A DNA stretch of 64,000 nucleotides from 9FT-COMBO-48-23 sp963754385 (GCA_963754385.1 CAVWGE010000004.1:186001-250000), one strand, 5' to 3'; positions 40,867 to 49,813 are shown, counted from the stretch's first letter. Notes: generated by a model not told the origin, from the sequence alone. Translations and numbers: made by a program.

Positions 40867-42327
40867 TTATTTGGTATCAGGGTCCACTAATATAATCTGA
40901 AATAGTCCTTCTAGTTGACCCCAAAAACGCCGCAAAGATTCCTCATTGGGAGAATAAAATGGATTGTGAACAAAATAATTCAGGCTATCCTGGGACAGTA
41001 GCTCTTCTCTTTCCGATATAAACTTTTTAAGTACTTTTATTATGTTAGGATTCTGAATAATTTTACATGTCTGTCCAGTCAAATGAGTTAGCATGCGTTT
41101 TAAGCTTGGCTGCCAATCATTCTCTAATGTCTGTCCCTTTTTATTCCGTTTTTGTCTTTCATCCTCAATTATAACATTGAGCTCTCCCGATCCTGCTAGG
41201 TAATATGAGAGTGCCATCTCCAAGAGGCTACGGAAGAGAACGGCTGCTGCATTTGGGTATTTGGCGACTGGAAGTGTTTTTAACTCGTTGAAGACATCGT
41301 TAATACGTTGATTATTTAAATCACATGAAATATGGTTTGGAATCAAACCCTTCGATTTTGGTTTAATTTTCTTGGATACTTTTCCTCGCTTTACAGTGAT
41401 TTTAGTTGCAGCTTTATAGGTTCTAAGCAACGTATCAGAGGTGAAGTGGCCTTTCTTGGATAAATCTGGAGTTTCCTGTTTGGAGAAAGAATTAATATAT
41501 GTCTGTACATTTTTGGCGTCGCCAAGTTTCCTAGAATCTACTTTACCCGTGGCGATATCAGTAATAACTTTTTTGTATCCCTTTTTAAATTCGTCTTTGT
41601 CTATAGAGCCAACGATACCAGCACCTTCGTCAAAACTAATTCCTAAAAACTCCCTGGCAATATTATAACCATAGAATCTCTCTAATGTGGAAGCATTAAA
41701 TTCCCTAGGATTACTGACAATTTTTGCTACGTCATCGGGCAAAACTAATGAGCATGCAATTTGATACATTTTGTACATTCGCAGATGTTTGATGATTTCT
41801 GCCACCGCAATATTGTATTCATGAGACAAGTCTTCAATGGTTATACCATCTTGTAACAGCCTATAATAAAAAGCAGCCTTCATTATCGGCTTCCATGACT
41901 CGATTTGAGTGCTAGTGTGCCTGCTCATCAAAATTGGCGCTGCTGCTTCGCGACTAGGGGCAATAACAACTTTAGCCCTTTTTATCTTACTTATATCCAT
42001 CCTATTAGAAAGAGACCGAAATTTTGATATTTGGTCTTCTGGTGCAGCCTCGGGTGCAATAAGAAGTTTAAGCGCTGCTATTCTCCGATTACCTTCTAGG
42101 ACGATTGTATTACCTTTCTCTTTTATTACGATAAGAGACTCAGTAGGGAAATAACCATTTCTGGCAATATGTCTAGCGAGTTCCTCAATTTTGTCATGTT
42201 TTACAAGTTCAGCTAGCAATGAAGGTTGGTCACGTGATTCTAAATCAGGTGGTATTCTAGGATTATGCGGATCAAGCGATATATTGTTCACCGAGATTCT
42301 CTTCTCTTCCCATACTGTATAATCCAT
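40867..42327 (-). CDS. ParB-N-domain protein with helical C-terminal region
   Basis: A 486-aa protein from the ATG at 42327 (RBS GGAGGTG). A longer frame reaching 42384 is less likely because the promoter below would start transcription inside it. The N-terminal ParB/Srx domain has ISLDPHNPRIP, LARHIARNGYFPTESLIVIK and VLEGNRRIAALKLL (the GNRR signature of the nuclease-like ParB domain). A helix-turn-helix region may follow (ITIEDLSHEYNIAVAEIIKH). The C-terminal 200 residues are helical and of no known family to me. Paired with the Dam methylase; likely DNA-directed. Confidence 0.82.
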   Translation of the reverse strand: MDYTVWEEKRISVNNISLDPHNPRIPPDLESRDQPSLLAELVKHDKIEELARHIARNGYFPTESLIVIKEKGNTIVLEGNRRIAALKLLIAPEAAPEDQISKFRSLSNRMDISKIKRAKVVIAPSREAAAPILMSRHTSTQIESWKPIMKAAFYYRLLQDGITIEDLSHEYNIAVAEIIKHLRMYKMYQIACSLVLPDDVAKIVSNPREFNASTLERFYGYNIAREFLGISFDEGAGIVGSIDKDEFKKGYKKVITDIATGKVDSRKLGDAKNVQTYINSFSKQETPDLSKKGHFTSDTLLRTYKAATKITVKRGKVSKKIKPKSKGLIPNHISCDLNNQRINDVFNELKTLPVAKYPNAAAVLFRSLLEMALSYYLAGSGELNVIIEDERQKRNKKGQTLENDWQPSLKRMLTHLTGQTCKIIQNPNIIKVLKKFISEREELLSQDSLNYFVHNPFYSPNEESLRRFWGQLEGLFQIILVDPDTK

Positions 42328-42367
42328 AAGAGCACCTCCACCAAACTCTATACTATGATCTTGCAGT

Positions 42368-42397
42368 ATCTTATTCCCCGCCATATTCCAAAGTCAA
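42368..42397 (-). promoter_or_regulatory. Promoter of the ParB-Dam operon
   Basis: Minus-strand TTGACT (42397-42392), 18 bp, TAAGAT (42373-42368). Transcription would begin near 42361, upstream of the ATG at 42327 and downstream of the alternative start at 42384, which decides the start choice. Confidence 0.55.
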
Positions 42398-42438
42398 GAA
42401 ACAAGCTCCCTAATAGTAGTAATCATTGGATAACAGTG

Positions 42439-42463
42439 CTGACCCGGTCGGTGATGTCCTTAA
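42439..42463. repeat. 25-bp uvrB fragment
   Basis: 24 of 25 bases equal uvrB 46331-46355, in the same orientation. It lies in the shared intergenic region of the two divergent gene pairs. Short, but beyond what chance would give, and a second, longer uvrB piece follows at 43481. Confidence 0.6.
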
Positions 42464-42568
42464 ATGAAGTGAGTATGCCAACAAAATATAACTTCTGATT
42501 ATACCGTTGTTTTTTCGCAAATATAAAGACTAGGGTTATTGCTGGGTACACTTTGATCAATTCTATAT

Positions 42569-42576
42569 GGTATAAT
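42569..42576 (+). promoter_or_regulatory. Extended -10 promoter of the small-protein operon
   Basis: TGG-TATAAT (TATAAT at 42571-42576), 30 bp before the ATG at 42606, with GAGGT as ribosome site. Confidence 0.6.
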
Positions 42577-42605
42577 TTATCATATCAGTATATTGAGGTA
42601 AAAAT

Positions 42606-42770
42606 ATGGCCAAGAGGGATATATCTGGGAAACTAAAAGGTGCGATTTCAAAACGTATCCAAGTACTAAATCCAGTCACAAAGCGTTACGTGAAAATAGA
42701 TACTGATAGGGGCAGAATAATTGAACATAAAAAGTCCCCCGGCCCTTATAAGAATATCAGGATAAAGTAA
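42606..42770 (+). CDS. 54-aa basic protein of unknown function
   Basis: A small, lysine- and arginine-rich protein: MAKRDISGKLKGAISKRIQV, then LNPVTKRYVKIDTDRGRIIE and HKKSPGPYKNIRIK. A strong ribosome site (TTGAGGT) and an extended -10 promoter stand in front. The stop is followed immediately by the TTG start of the next gene, so the two are translated together. Small basic proteins with the 'VLNP.T.rYVKID...GrI.eHKk.pGPYK' pattern look familiar to me as neighbours of phage-defence or restriction genes, but I cannot name a family. The composition suggests nucleic-acid contact. Confidence 0.8.
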   Translation: MAKRDISGKLKGAISKRIQVLNPVTKRYVKIDTDRGRIIEHKKSPGPYKNIRIK

Positions 42771-43436
42771 TTGGTCATATGTCCTTTAAACGCAGGAGAA
42801 TGCAACAGGCTTATTCTACCAAAGCCAAAAACTGTTTTCGTAATGGCTCCATCCGGTGAATTTCAAACAGATGCTAGTAAGAGAGTTCTTGGCAAGATAA
42901 TTCAAGTTTTATCAGATCGGGACTACAATATTATAGAGGGCTCAAAACTGGTGCGACATGGGGATTATTTCTGCTCGATCTGCCGGAACACACAGGGCTG
43001 TGCCTTTGGAATTGCGATGGTCTACGATGGTTTACCAATTAGCACAATAAGCAATGTATATCTTGAGACAGGTATTATGCAGGGCTTTGGTAAGCCAGTT
43101 ATCTTAGTTGTTGACAAGAGAAAAAATTTAGCTTCGGATTATATTAGACACTATGCGGTATTCTACAATTACAAAAATTATTTATCTAAATATGGGAGCC
43201 TTCTTGATGATATAGCTAAACTACCTGAGGACTTTTATGTACATGTGGGGCAAATTGCACTCAAGGCACAGGATTACGAAAAGGCTGCAAAATATTATCA
43301 AGAAGCATATCTTATTGATCCTAAACCACAAACCCTAGCGATTATTAAATCAATTTCCTCTTTACTGGAGGAAACGAAAGGCATTCCTCCGGCCTATAAG
43401 CAAAGATTACTTGATCAGCTCAGTTTATACAAATAA
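42771..43436 (+). CDS. Nucleoside deoxyribosyltransferase/TIR-like protein with TPR tail
   Basis: A 221-aa protein from TTG 42771, directly after the stop of the small gene. The N-terminal CPLNAGECNR is a short Cys motif. Then comes an alpha/beta domain (residues about 22-125): VFVMAPSGEFQTDASKRVLG, a segment with CSICRNTQGCAFGIAMVYDG and STISNVYLETGIMQGFGKPV, ILVVD. The central 'N.y.E.G.m...gkPvilv.d' is typical of the nucleoside 2-deoxyribosyltransferase/TIR-like superfamily, where the glutamate is catalytic. The C-terminal AQDYEKAAKYYQEAYLIDPK is a TPR. NAD or nucleotide hydrolysis as a defence effector is possible; this is inference. Confidence 0.7.
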   Translation: MVICPLNAGECNRLILPKPKTVFVMAPSGEFQTDASKRVLGKIIQVLSDRDYNIIEGSKLVRHGDYFCSICRNTQGCAFGIAMVYDGLPISTISNVYLETGIMQGFGKPVILVVDKRKNLASDYIRHYAVFYNYKNYLSKYGSLLDDIAKLPEDFYVHVGQIALKAQDYEKAAKYYQEAYLIDPKPQTLAIIKSISSLLEETKGIPPAYKQRLLDQLSLYK

Positions 43437-43480
43437 AAGTTAAATTCTCCTTGTTAATTCCCCAAGAAACAACCTGTTAC

Positions 43481-43557
43481 CTATGTAAATTTAGTCAGCG
43501 GGGAGAGCAGCTCCTCATCTTTTCGAAGCTCGATGATGCGGTCGCGGAGCAGGGCGG
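43481..43557 (-). pseudogene. uvrB 3'-tail copy
   Basis: Diverged copy of 46127-46204. On the minus strand it reads AALLRDRIIELRKDEELLSP, LTKFT and TAG, an intact last segment of UvrB (the parent ends LLSPLTRFK). Most differences are synonymous. It lies 2.6 kb downstream of the true end, with the PEP synthase gene in between. Confidence 0.88.
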
Positions 43558-43582
43558 CGCTATTATTGTCACTTTGAGGTAT

Positions 43583-45994
43583 TTATTTAAACAGTTGTTT
43601 TTCTATCTCTATCACCTTGAGGGTATTTTTCATCACCGAGTCGGGATTGAGCGATATTGAATTTATCCCTTCCTTCACCAGAAATTCGGCAAACTCAGGA
43701 TAATCGCTTGGCGCCTGACCGCACAGTCCAATATGGCGCTGGTTCCTTCTGGCTCCTTGAATAGCCATAGAAATCATCTTCATCACTCCAGGGTCTCGCT
43801 CGTCAAAATCGTGGGCCAACAGCGCTGAGTCACGGTCAACGCCTAAAACGAGTTGAGTCAGGTCGTTGGAGCCGATGGAAAAGCCATCAAATAGCTTGCT
43901 GAATTCATCAACCAGGATGACATTATTTGGAATTTCGCACATGACAAAGACCTGAAGTCCATTTTCTCCCCGTTTCAGGCCATTTTTTGCCATCTCCGCC
44001 AGAACTTTTTCGGCCTCATCCACTCGCCGGCAAAAGGGGATCATAATGACGAGATTGGTCAATCCCATCTCCTCTCGAACCCGTTTCATCGCCCGGCACT
44101 CCAGCGCAAAGCCTTCTCTGTATCGTTCATCACAGTAACGAGAGGCACCACGAAAACCTATCATGGGATTCTCTTCTACCGGTTCGAAGTAGTGTCCCCC
44201 TATGAGATGGGCATATTCATTAGTTTTGAAGTCACTCATGCGTGCGACAACAGGTTTCGGATAGAAAGCTGCCGCGATAGTCCCGACACCCTGAGCCAGT
44301 TTTTCCACAAAATATTCCTGTTTATCTTCGTAACCGAATGTTAGGTCGTCTAATTGTTTCTGTTCTGCCTCATCCGTTATCTTTTCAGGATGGACGAGAG
44401 CCATAGGATGAACCTTTATGTAACTGTTGATAATAAACTCCATACGTGCCAGACCCACACCGTTATTGGGGATCTTGGAGAGGGAAAAAGCTTCTTCGGG
44501 ATTGCCGAGGTTCATCATAATCTCTGTTTTTGGCCGATGGAGGTCCTTGAGGCTGAGCCTTTCAATATGAAATGGGAGAATTCCCTCATATACCGTACCT
44601 TCATCGCCCTCAGCACAGCTTACCGTAACTTCCTGTCCAGTATGAATTTTTTCCGTAGCATCGCCAGCGCCGACCACTGCTGGGATACCAAGCTCGCGGC
44701 TGACTATGGCTGCATGGCAGGTCCTACCTCCCCTGTTGGTTATAATAGCAGCCGCCGTTTTCATTACAGGTTCCCAGTCCGGGTTAGTACTGTCTGACAC
44801 AAGTATCTCTCCAGGTTTAAACGAAGAAAGATGAGTTACGTCGGGGATTATATGGCTTTTGCCACTGGCAATCTTTTCACCCACACGTTTTCCTATCGCC
44901 AGTATTGAGCCTTTCTTCTCCAGGCGATACGTCTCAAGGACATCCATGGCTTTCTGTGACTCAACCGTTTCCGGTCGGGCTTGAACAATGAATAGGTCGC
45001 CGCTTATCCCATCTTTTGCCCATTCGATATCCATTGGTCGGGATTCTCCAGTTTTTCCTGAATAGTGGTCTTCTATCTTAAGCGCATAGCTGGCTAAGGT
45101 CAGGATATCGTCGTCTGTAATACAAAACCGTCTGCGGTCCGCCTCCGGCACTGCCACGTTTCGCGTTAGAACTTTTGAGTCACTTATGCCGTAAATCATT
45201 TTGACGGATTTATCCCCAAGAATTTTTCTGATTGTAGCCTTGTAGCCTTTTCTGTAAGTCGGTTTGAAAACATAGTACTCATCAGGGTTAACAGCACCCT
45301 GGACAATGTTTTCTCCCAGCCCGTAGGATGCTGTGATAAAAACAACGTCACTGAAGCCCGTCTCCGTGTCAATAGTAAAAATCACGCCGCTGGTGGCCAG
45401 GTCAGAGCGTACCATCTTCATAATACCTATGGAAAGGGCAACCTCGAAATGGTCGAAGTTATTATCAATACGATAGGATATTGCCCGGTTTGTAAAGAGC
45501 GATGCGAAGCACTTGCTGCAGGACTCCCTAAGTTCAGGGTATCCTCGTATATTTAAATAAGTCTCCTGCTGACCGGCAAATGAGGCCGTGGGGAGGTCTT
45601 CTGCCGTAGCTGAGCTACGTACCGCGACATCCGTGTCCGGGCCATACTGCTCGCAGAGCTTGTCATAGGCAGTCCTTATTTCAGCCCAGAGGTCATCGGG
45701 GATGCCTGCGCTCAAAATTAAATCGCGCGCTCTTTTTCCCCGCTTCATAAGGTCATCCAGGTTAGTCTTATCCAGACCCACCATGGCGTTCTTGAGTTCG
45801 TCAAGAATTCCGGCTGATTCTATTACATACCAGTATGCCTCGGCAGTTATGGCAAACCCGTTCGGAATTTTGACTCCCTGGCTTGTAAGTTCATGGTACA
45901 TCTCTCCCAGCGAGGCATTCTTACCGCCAACAATGGGAATATCTTCAATCTTGATCTCTTCAAACCAACGGATATATTTAGCATCTTGTTTCAT
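43583..45994 (-). CDS. ppsA: Phosphoenolpyruvate synthase
   Basis: Makes PEP from pyruvate and ATP with AMP and Pi as products; 803 aa (usual). The N-terminal ATP-binding domain starts IVGGKNASLGEMY and has VAVRSSATAEDLPTASFAGQ. The phospho-histidine lies near residue 427 in GGRTCHAAIVSRELGIPAVVG. The C-terminal PEP domain ends with FSIGSNDLTQLVLGVDRDS and IGLCGQAPSDYPEF. It is separated from uvrB and flanked by uvrB tail copies, so it may be a passenger at that site. It provides gluconeogenic PEP together with ppdK. Confidence 0.95.
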   Translation of the reverse strand: MKQDAKYIRWFEEIKIEDIPIVGGKNASLGEMYHELTSQGVKIPNGFAITAEAYWYVIESAGILDELKNAMVGLDKTNLDDLMKRGKRARDLILSAGIPDDLWAEIRTAYDKLCEQYGPDTDVAVRSSATAEDLPTASFAGQQETYLNIRGYPELRESCSKCFASLFTNRAISYRIDNNFDHFEVALSIGIMKMVRSDLATSGVIFTIDTETGFSDVVFITASYGLGENIVQGAVNPDEYYVFKPTYRKGYKATIRKILGDKSVKMIYGISDSKVLTRNVAVPEADRRRFCITDDDILTLASYALKIEDHYSGKTGESRPMDIEWAKDGISGDLFIVQARPETVESQKAMDVLETYRLEKKGSILAIGKRVGEKIASGKSHIIPDVTHLSSFKPGEILVSDSTNPDWEPVMKTAAAIITNRGGRTCHAAIVSRELGIPAVVGAGDATEKIHTGQEVTVSCAEGDEGTVYEGILPFHIERLSLKDLHRPKTEIMMNLGNPEEAFSLSKIPNNGVGLARMEFIINSYIKVHPMALVHPEKITDEAEQKQLDDLTFGYEDKQEYFVEKLAQGVGTIAAAFYPKPVVARMSDFKTNEYAHLIGGHYFEPVEENPMIGFRGASRYCDERYREGFALECRAMKRVREEMGLTNLVIMIPFCRRVDEAEKVLAEMAKNGLKRGENGLQVFVMCEIPNNVILVDEFSKLFDGFSIGSNDLTQLVLGVDRDSALLAHDFDERDPGVMKMISMAIQGARRNQRHIGLCGQAPSDYPEFAEFLVKEGINSISLNPDSVMKNTLKVIEIEKQLFK

Positions 45995-46128
45995 ATCATT
46001 TCCCCCCTTTCCCTAAATAACATGTAACCGCTTAAATATCCGCGTCTTCTCGCGTTCTGACCCCTTCGCCGAATTAATAATAGCACTCAGCATTACTCCA
46101 CGTAAATCCTGCCTGCCAGGGCTGATGG

Positions 46129-48123
46129 CTACTTGAATCTGGTCAGCGGGGAGAGTAGCTCTTCGTCTTTTCGCAGCTCGATGATGCGGTCGCGGAGCAG
46201 TGCGGCTTTCTCGAACTCGAGGTTTTTGGCGGCTTTTCGCATCTGCGCTTCCAGGTCTTTGATGAGCCGGAGGACCTCTTCCTTGGATATGGGCGTAGGG
46301 CTGTAGGCGGCTCTGGCTTCAGCTACCACTCTGACCCGCTCGGTGATGTCCTTAATCGCCTTCTTTATACCTTGCGGGGTTATGCCGTGCTCTTTGTTGT
46401 AGGCTTCCTGAATACGGCGACGGCGTTGAGTCTCCTCCATGGCTTCGTGCATGGATGCCGTCACAGTATCGGCATACATGATGACATGGCCGTCGATATG
46501 ACGTGCCGCCCGCCCCATCGTCTGGATAAGTGCCCCTTTCGACCTTAAGTAGCCTTCCTTGTCGGCATCCAGAATGGCTACCAGGCTTACCTCAGGCAGG
46601 TCCAAACCTTCGCGGAGCAGGTTTATGCCCACCACCACGTCATAGACGCCGAGGCGGAGGTCGCGCAGAATCTCCACCCGCTCCAAGGTGTCAATCTCGG
46701 AGTGCAGGTAGTGCGTCTTGATTTCCATCTCCTTCAGGTAATCGTCCAACTGCTCAGCCATGCGCTTGGTCAGCGTGGTCACCAGGCAGCGCTCGCCTTT
46801 GTCCACCCTGGTCTTAATTTGATAGATGAGGTCGTCGATTTGCCCTTTGCTGGGCTTGATTTCAATGGTTGGCTCGAGCAGACCGGTGGGGCGGACCAGC
46901 TGCTCCACTACCTGCCGGCTGTGCTTGTATTCATATTCGCTCGGGGTAGCCGAGACATAGGCAACCTGATTGATGCGCTCATTAAACTCATCGAAGCTCA
47001 GCGGGCGGTTGTCCAGCGCCGACGGCAGGCGAAAGCCGAAATCGACCAGCGTCCGCTTGCGGGAGATGTCGCCGTGATACATGCCGCGTATTTGAGGCAA
47101 GGTCATGTGAGACTCATCGATGAACAGCAGGAAGTCATCAGGAAAATAGTCGAGCAACGTCCACGGCGCGCTGCCCGGGGCTCGACGCTGCAGATGCCGG
47201 GAATAGTTCTCCACGGCATGGCAGTAGCCGACTTCGCGGAGCATCTCGATATCATAGTTGGTCCGCGCATCGAGCCTGGCAGCTTCAAGAAGCTTGCCCT
47301 GGTCTTTAAGCTCTTTGAGCCGCTGCTCCAGCTCAACCTTGATGTCCTCGATAGCCAGCAGAAGCTTGTCATGTGAGGTGACGAAGTGTTTGGCGGGGTA
47401 AATGTCAACCGAATCACGCTCAGTCAATAGCTCGCCGGTGAGCGGGTCGATGTCAACGATACGCTCGACCTCGTCACCGAAGAGCTCAATCCTGATGGCA
47501 ATTTCCTCATAAGCTGGCTGGATTTCCAGGGTATCGCCGCGTATGCGAAACCGGCTGCGGGTAAAATCGAAGTCGTTTCTTTCATACTGCATGTCCACCA
47601 GACGGCGAGCCAGCTTATCACGGTTGCACTTTTCGCCCTTTTTTATGGTAGCTACAAAGCTGCGGTATTCTTCAGGCTCACCCAGACTGTAAATACAGGA
47701 TACCGAGGCTACTATGAGCACATCGCGGCGGTCGAGCAAAGACCGGGTGGCGGCATGGCGCAGCTTGTCGATTTCCTCGTTTATGTCTATTTCCTTCTCG
47801 ATGTAGGTGTCGGTGCTGGGAATATAGGCTTCCGGCTGGTAATAGTCGTAGTAGCTGACGAAATATTCCACGGCGTTATCGGGGAGATATTCCTTGAACT
47901 CGGTGGCCAGCTGGGCGGCAAGCGTCTTGTTGTGGCAGATGACCAGTGTTGGCTTCTGGACTCTTTCCGCCACGTTGGCCATGGTGAAGGTCTTGCCGCT
48001 GCCGGTAACGCCGAGCAAGGTCTGCTGCTTGTAGCCGCTGTTCAAGCCTTCAGCCAGCCTGTCAACTGCCTGCGGCTGGTCGCCGGTGAGCTGGAAGTCG
48101 GAGATGATTTTAAATTGAGGCAT
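46129..48123 (-). CDS. uvrB: Excinuclease ABC subunit B
   Basis: Damage-verification helicase of nucleotide excision repair, 664 aa. Walker A is LGVTGSGKTFTMANV (about residue 38), the beta-hairpin YYDYYQPEAYIPSTDTYIEK follows near 90-110, then DESH and the helicase motifs GLDLPEVSLVAILDADKEG and QTMGRAARH. The UvrC-binding UVR domain is at the end (EAQMRKAAKNLEFEKAALLR). Its 3' end is the parent of the fragments at 43481 and 42439. Upstream are two palindromic repeats. Confidence 0.96.
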   Translation of the reverse strand: MPQFKIISDFQLTGDQPQAVDRLAEGLNSGYKQQTLLGVTGSGKTFTMANVAERVQKPTLVICHNKTLAAQLATEFKEYLPDNAVEYFVSYYDYYQPEAYIPSTDTYIEKEIDINEEIDKLRHAATRSLLDRRDVLIVASVSCIYSLGEPEEYRSFVATIKKGEKCNRDKLARRLVDMQYERNDFDFTRSRFRIRGDTLEIQPAYEEIAIRIELFGDEVERIVDIDPLTGELLTERDSVDIYPAKHFVTSHDKLLLAIEDIKVELEQRLKELKDQGKLLEAARLDARTNYDIEMLREVGYCHAVENYSRHLQRRAPGSAPWTLLDYFPDDFLLFIDESHMTLPQIRGMYHGDISRKRTLVDFGFRLPSALDNRPLSFDEFNERINQVAYVSATPSEYEYKHSRQVVEQLVRPTGLLEPTIEIKPSKGQIDDLIYQIKTRVDKGERCLVTTLTKRMAEQLDDYLKEMEIKTHYLHSEIDTLERVEILRDLRLGVYDVVVGINLLREGLDLPEVSLVAILDADKEGYLRSKGALIQTMGRAARHIDGHVIMYADTVTASMHEAMEETQRRRRIQEAYNKEHGITPQGIKKAIKDITERVRVVAEARAAYSPTPISKEEVLRLIKDLEAQMRKAAKNLEFEKAALLRDRIIELRKDEELLSPLTRFK

Positions 48124-48151
48124 GTAAGTCCTTCTGTTCCTTGCGATAACA

Positions 48152-48206
48152 TGTAGCCTCGACCCTTTAGGGTTGAGACCTGCGAGGCTAAAGCCTCGCA
48201 GCTACA
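48152..48206. repeat. REP-like palindrome A
   Basis: TGTAGCCTCGACCCTTTAGG, then GTTGAGACC, TGCGAGGCTAAAGCCTCGCA and GCTACA. It has an outer pair TGTAG/CTACA, an inner CTCGACCC/GGGTTGAG hairpin and a TGCGAGGC/GCCTCGCA hairpin. It is related to B and is the reverse complement of the element at 51139-51193. Confidence 0.8.
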
Positions 48207-48254
48207 TTAGTAAATAATATTAAACGAAGGCATTAGAGTCCTTTTATTATATAA

Positions 48255-48315
48255 CCAATGTAGCCACACCTTTTAGGGTCGTGATGGCGAGGCTAAAACC
48301 TCGCCACTACATTGG
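48255..48315. repeat. REP-like palindrome B
   Basis: Same architecture as A with perfect ends (CCAATGTAG / CTACATTGG) and inner sequence GGCGAGGCTAAAACCTCGCC. It is 48 bp from A, between uvrB and rmuC. Confidence 0.75.
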
Positions 48316-48333
48316 TGAACAACGGCAGCATGT

Positions 48334-49218
48334 TCACTTCTGTGGAATTTTTGAGATGCGGTCGAACTCGTCTCTCAGCTTTTTATATGATTTATCCAAT
48401 TCTTCTGCTTGAAGCGTCGCATTCTTGAGATGGGTGCCGAAAAAGACACGCCACTTATCATCGATTTCAGCAAACCGGCGTGAAATAACGATGAGGTCGT
48501 TTTTAACCTCTTCGGCTTTTTCCGAGAGCTTTTTGGCCTGGATGCCGGCTCTAAGTAGCTCGATTTTAGCGGAAAGAGTCAGCGGCGATACCACCTGAAC
48601 ACCAGCCCTGCCGTAGTGCCGCAGCAGCTCATATGCCTCATTCAGCAGGAAATAATAGACGCTCTCAGACGGAATATAGGCAAAGGCAAACTCGGCAGAC
48701 CCTTTATCGGGACATATATAATCAGCAGCTATCTTGTCAAGGCAGCGCCTGACATCGGCAATAAAATCTTTCTTTAACCTCTGCTTCTCAGCTGGGTCTT
48801 CTGTCGCCAGCATCCCAGCATAGTTGTCCAGCGAGAACTTGGAGTCTATGCAAACGATTCCCTCCGTAGATTTTATGTGGGCATCAGGCTTCTTGCCGTC
48901 GAAAACCGCCTCCCTGATACCGTACATGTCCGGCGGGAGCTGGTCCGCCAGTATGGTCTCCAGAGCCAGCTCACCGAAAGATGCTCTCTCTTTGGGCACC
49001 CGAAGCATTTGTTCGAACGACCGGTAGCTTTGCCTGATGTCATTGGCATGGCTCTCTATGGTACCTATCTTCTGGTCCAGCCCCAGCTCCGTCCATGTGC
49101 TTGACATAACGTTCTTCAGGTCAGACGGCTGCACCTTCCTGCTTCTGAGAACAAGAAAAATCAATACGCCCAAAAGCACTAAAACAACCGCAAGCAGGAT
49201 TTCAATAATCATGTTCAC
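48334..49218 (-). CDS. rmuC: RmuC-family protein
   Basis: Limits DNA rearrangements and inversions in E. coli; the family has a PD-(D/E)XK nuclease-like core. 294 aa, shorter than E. coli RmuC. One N-terminal membrane helix (residues about 4-24) and a predicted helical coiled region come first. The core follows, with KKPDAHIKSTEGIVCIDSKF (D and K of the nuclease-like site) and FAFAYIPSESVYYFL. It lies directly downstream of ruvA (6 bp), so it is part of a DNA-repair operon. Confidence 0.88.
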   Translation of the reverse strand: MNMIIEILLAVVLVLLGVLIFLVLRSRKVQPSDLKNVMSSTWTELGLDQKIGTIESHANDIRQSYRSFEQMLRVPKERASFGELALETILADQLPPDMYGIREAVFDGKKPDAHIKSTEGIVCIDSKFSLDNYAGMLATEDPAEKQRLKKDFIADVRRCLDKIAADYICPDKGSAEFAFAYIPSESVYYFLLNEAYELLRHYGRAGVQVVSPLTLSAKIELLRAGIQAKKLSEKAEEVKNDLIVISRRFAEIDDKWRVFFGTHLKNATLQAEELDKSYKKLRDEFDRISKIPQK

Positions 49219-49224
49219 TCCCGA

Positions 49225-49809
49225 CTATGTCCTGGCTAGCTGGCTCAAAGCCAGCTTGACCTTCTCCTCCAAGTTCATATCCTCCGAAGCCGGCAGATTG
49301 GCGACAGCCTGAGTAGCTTCTCTCAGGGAATAACCGAGGCTGGTCAGAGCCGCCACCACATCGGCATCTTCCCGTGTCAAAGCCGGGGTAATAGTCCCTT
49401 CCCATCCCTTCTCCAGCTTTCCCTTTAATTCCAATACCACCCGTCCGGCTATCTTTTTACCGATACCAGGCACCTGAGTGAGCAGGTCAACGTTGCCGCT
49501 GATTATGGCTGAAGCCAGTTGCTCGGCACTAAACGTGGAAAGGAATGCCAGGGCTGCCTTAGGACCTATGCCTGAAACGGAGATGAGATTTTGAAAAAGC
49601 GCTAGCTCTTCGGTAGAAGAAAAGCCATAAATAGCAATATTGTCTTCCCTTACATGCAGATGCGTATGCAGATGGACCTTGTCTCCGACAGCTCCGAGCC
49701 GGCTCGAGGTAGAGCCGGGAATATAAACGTGAAGGCTAAGCGGTCCGATTTTAACCACCGCCGAATCGATACTCCGATGTTCCAATGTGCCTTCTAAAGC
49801 GACTATCAT
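49225..49809 (-). CDS. ruvA: Holliday junction branch-migration protein RuvA
   Basis: Tetrameric DNA-binding partner of RuvB, 194 aa from the ATG at 49809, which has a TAGGAGC ribosome site. An in-frame extension to 49884 would overlap ruvC and is rejected. N-terminal OB domain MIVALEGTLEHRSIDSAVVK; two helix-hairpin-helix motifs FQNLISVSGIGPKAALAFL and LTQVPGIGKKIAGRVVLELK; C-terminal RuvB-binding domain ADVVAALTSLGYSLREATQAV. ruvB is not in the window. Confidence 0.95.
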   Translation of the reverse strand: MIVALEGTLEHRSIDSAVVKIGPLSLHVYIPGSTSSRLGAVGDKVHLHTHLHVREDNIAIYGFSSTEELALFQNLISVSGIGPKAALAFLSTFSAEQLASAIISGNVDLLTQVPGIGKKIAGRVVLELKGKLEKGWEGTITPALTREDADVVAALTSLGYSLREATQAVANLPASEDMNLEEKVKLALSQLART

Positions 49810-49813
49810 CTGA

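Noticed and set aside
17437..46204. Calling defined integrative elements with att sites at ftsK, rlmB and uvrB
   Set aside because: No integrase, transposase or excisionase gene was found in any of the intervals, and the gene-end copies are diverged rather than identical. Only the arrangement is reported.
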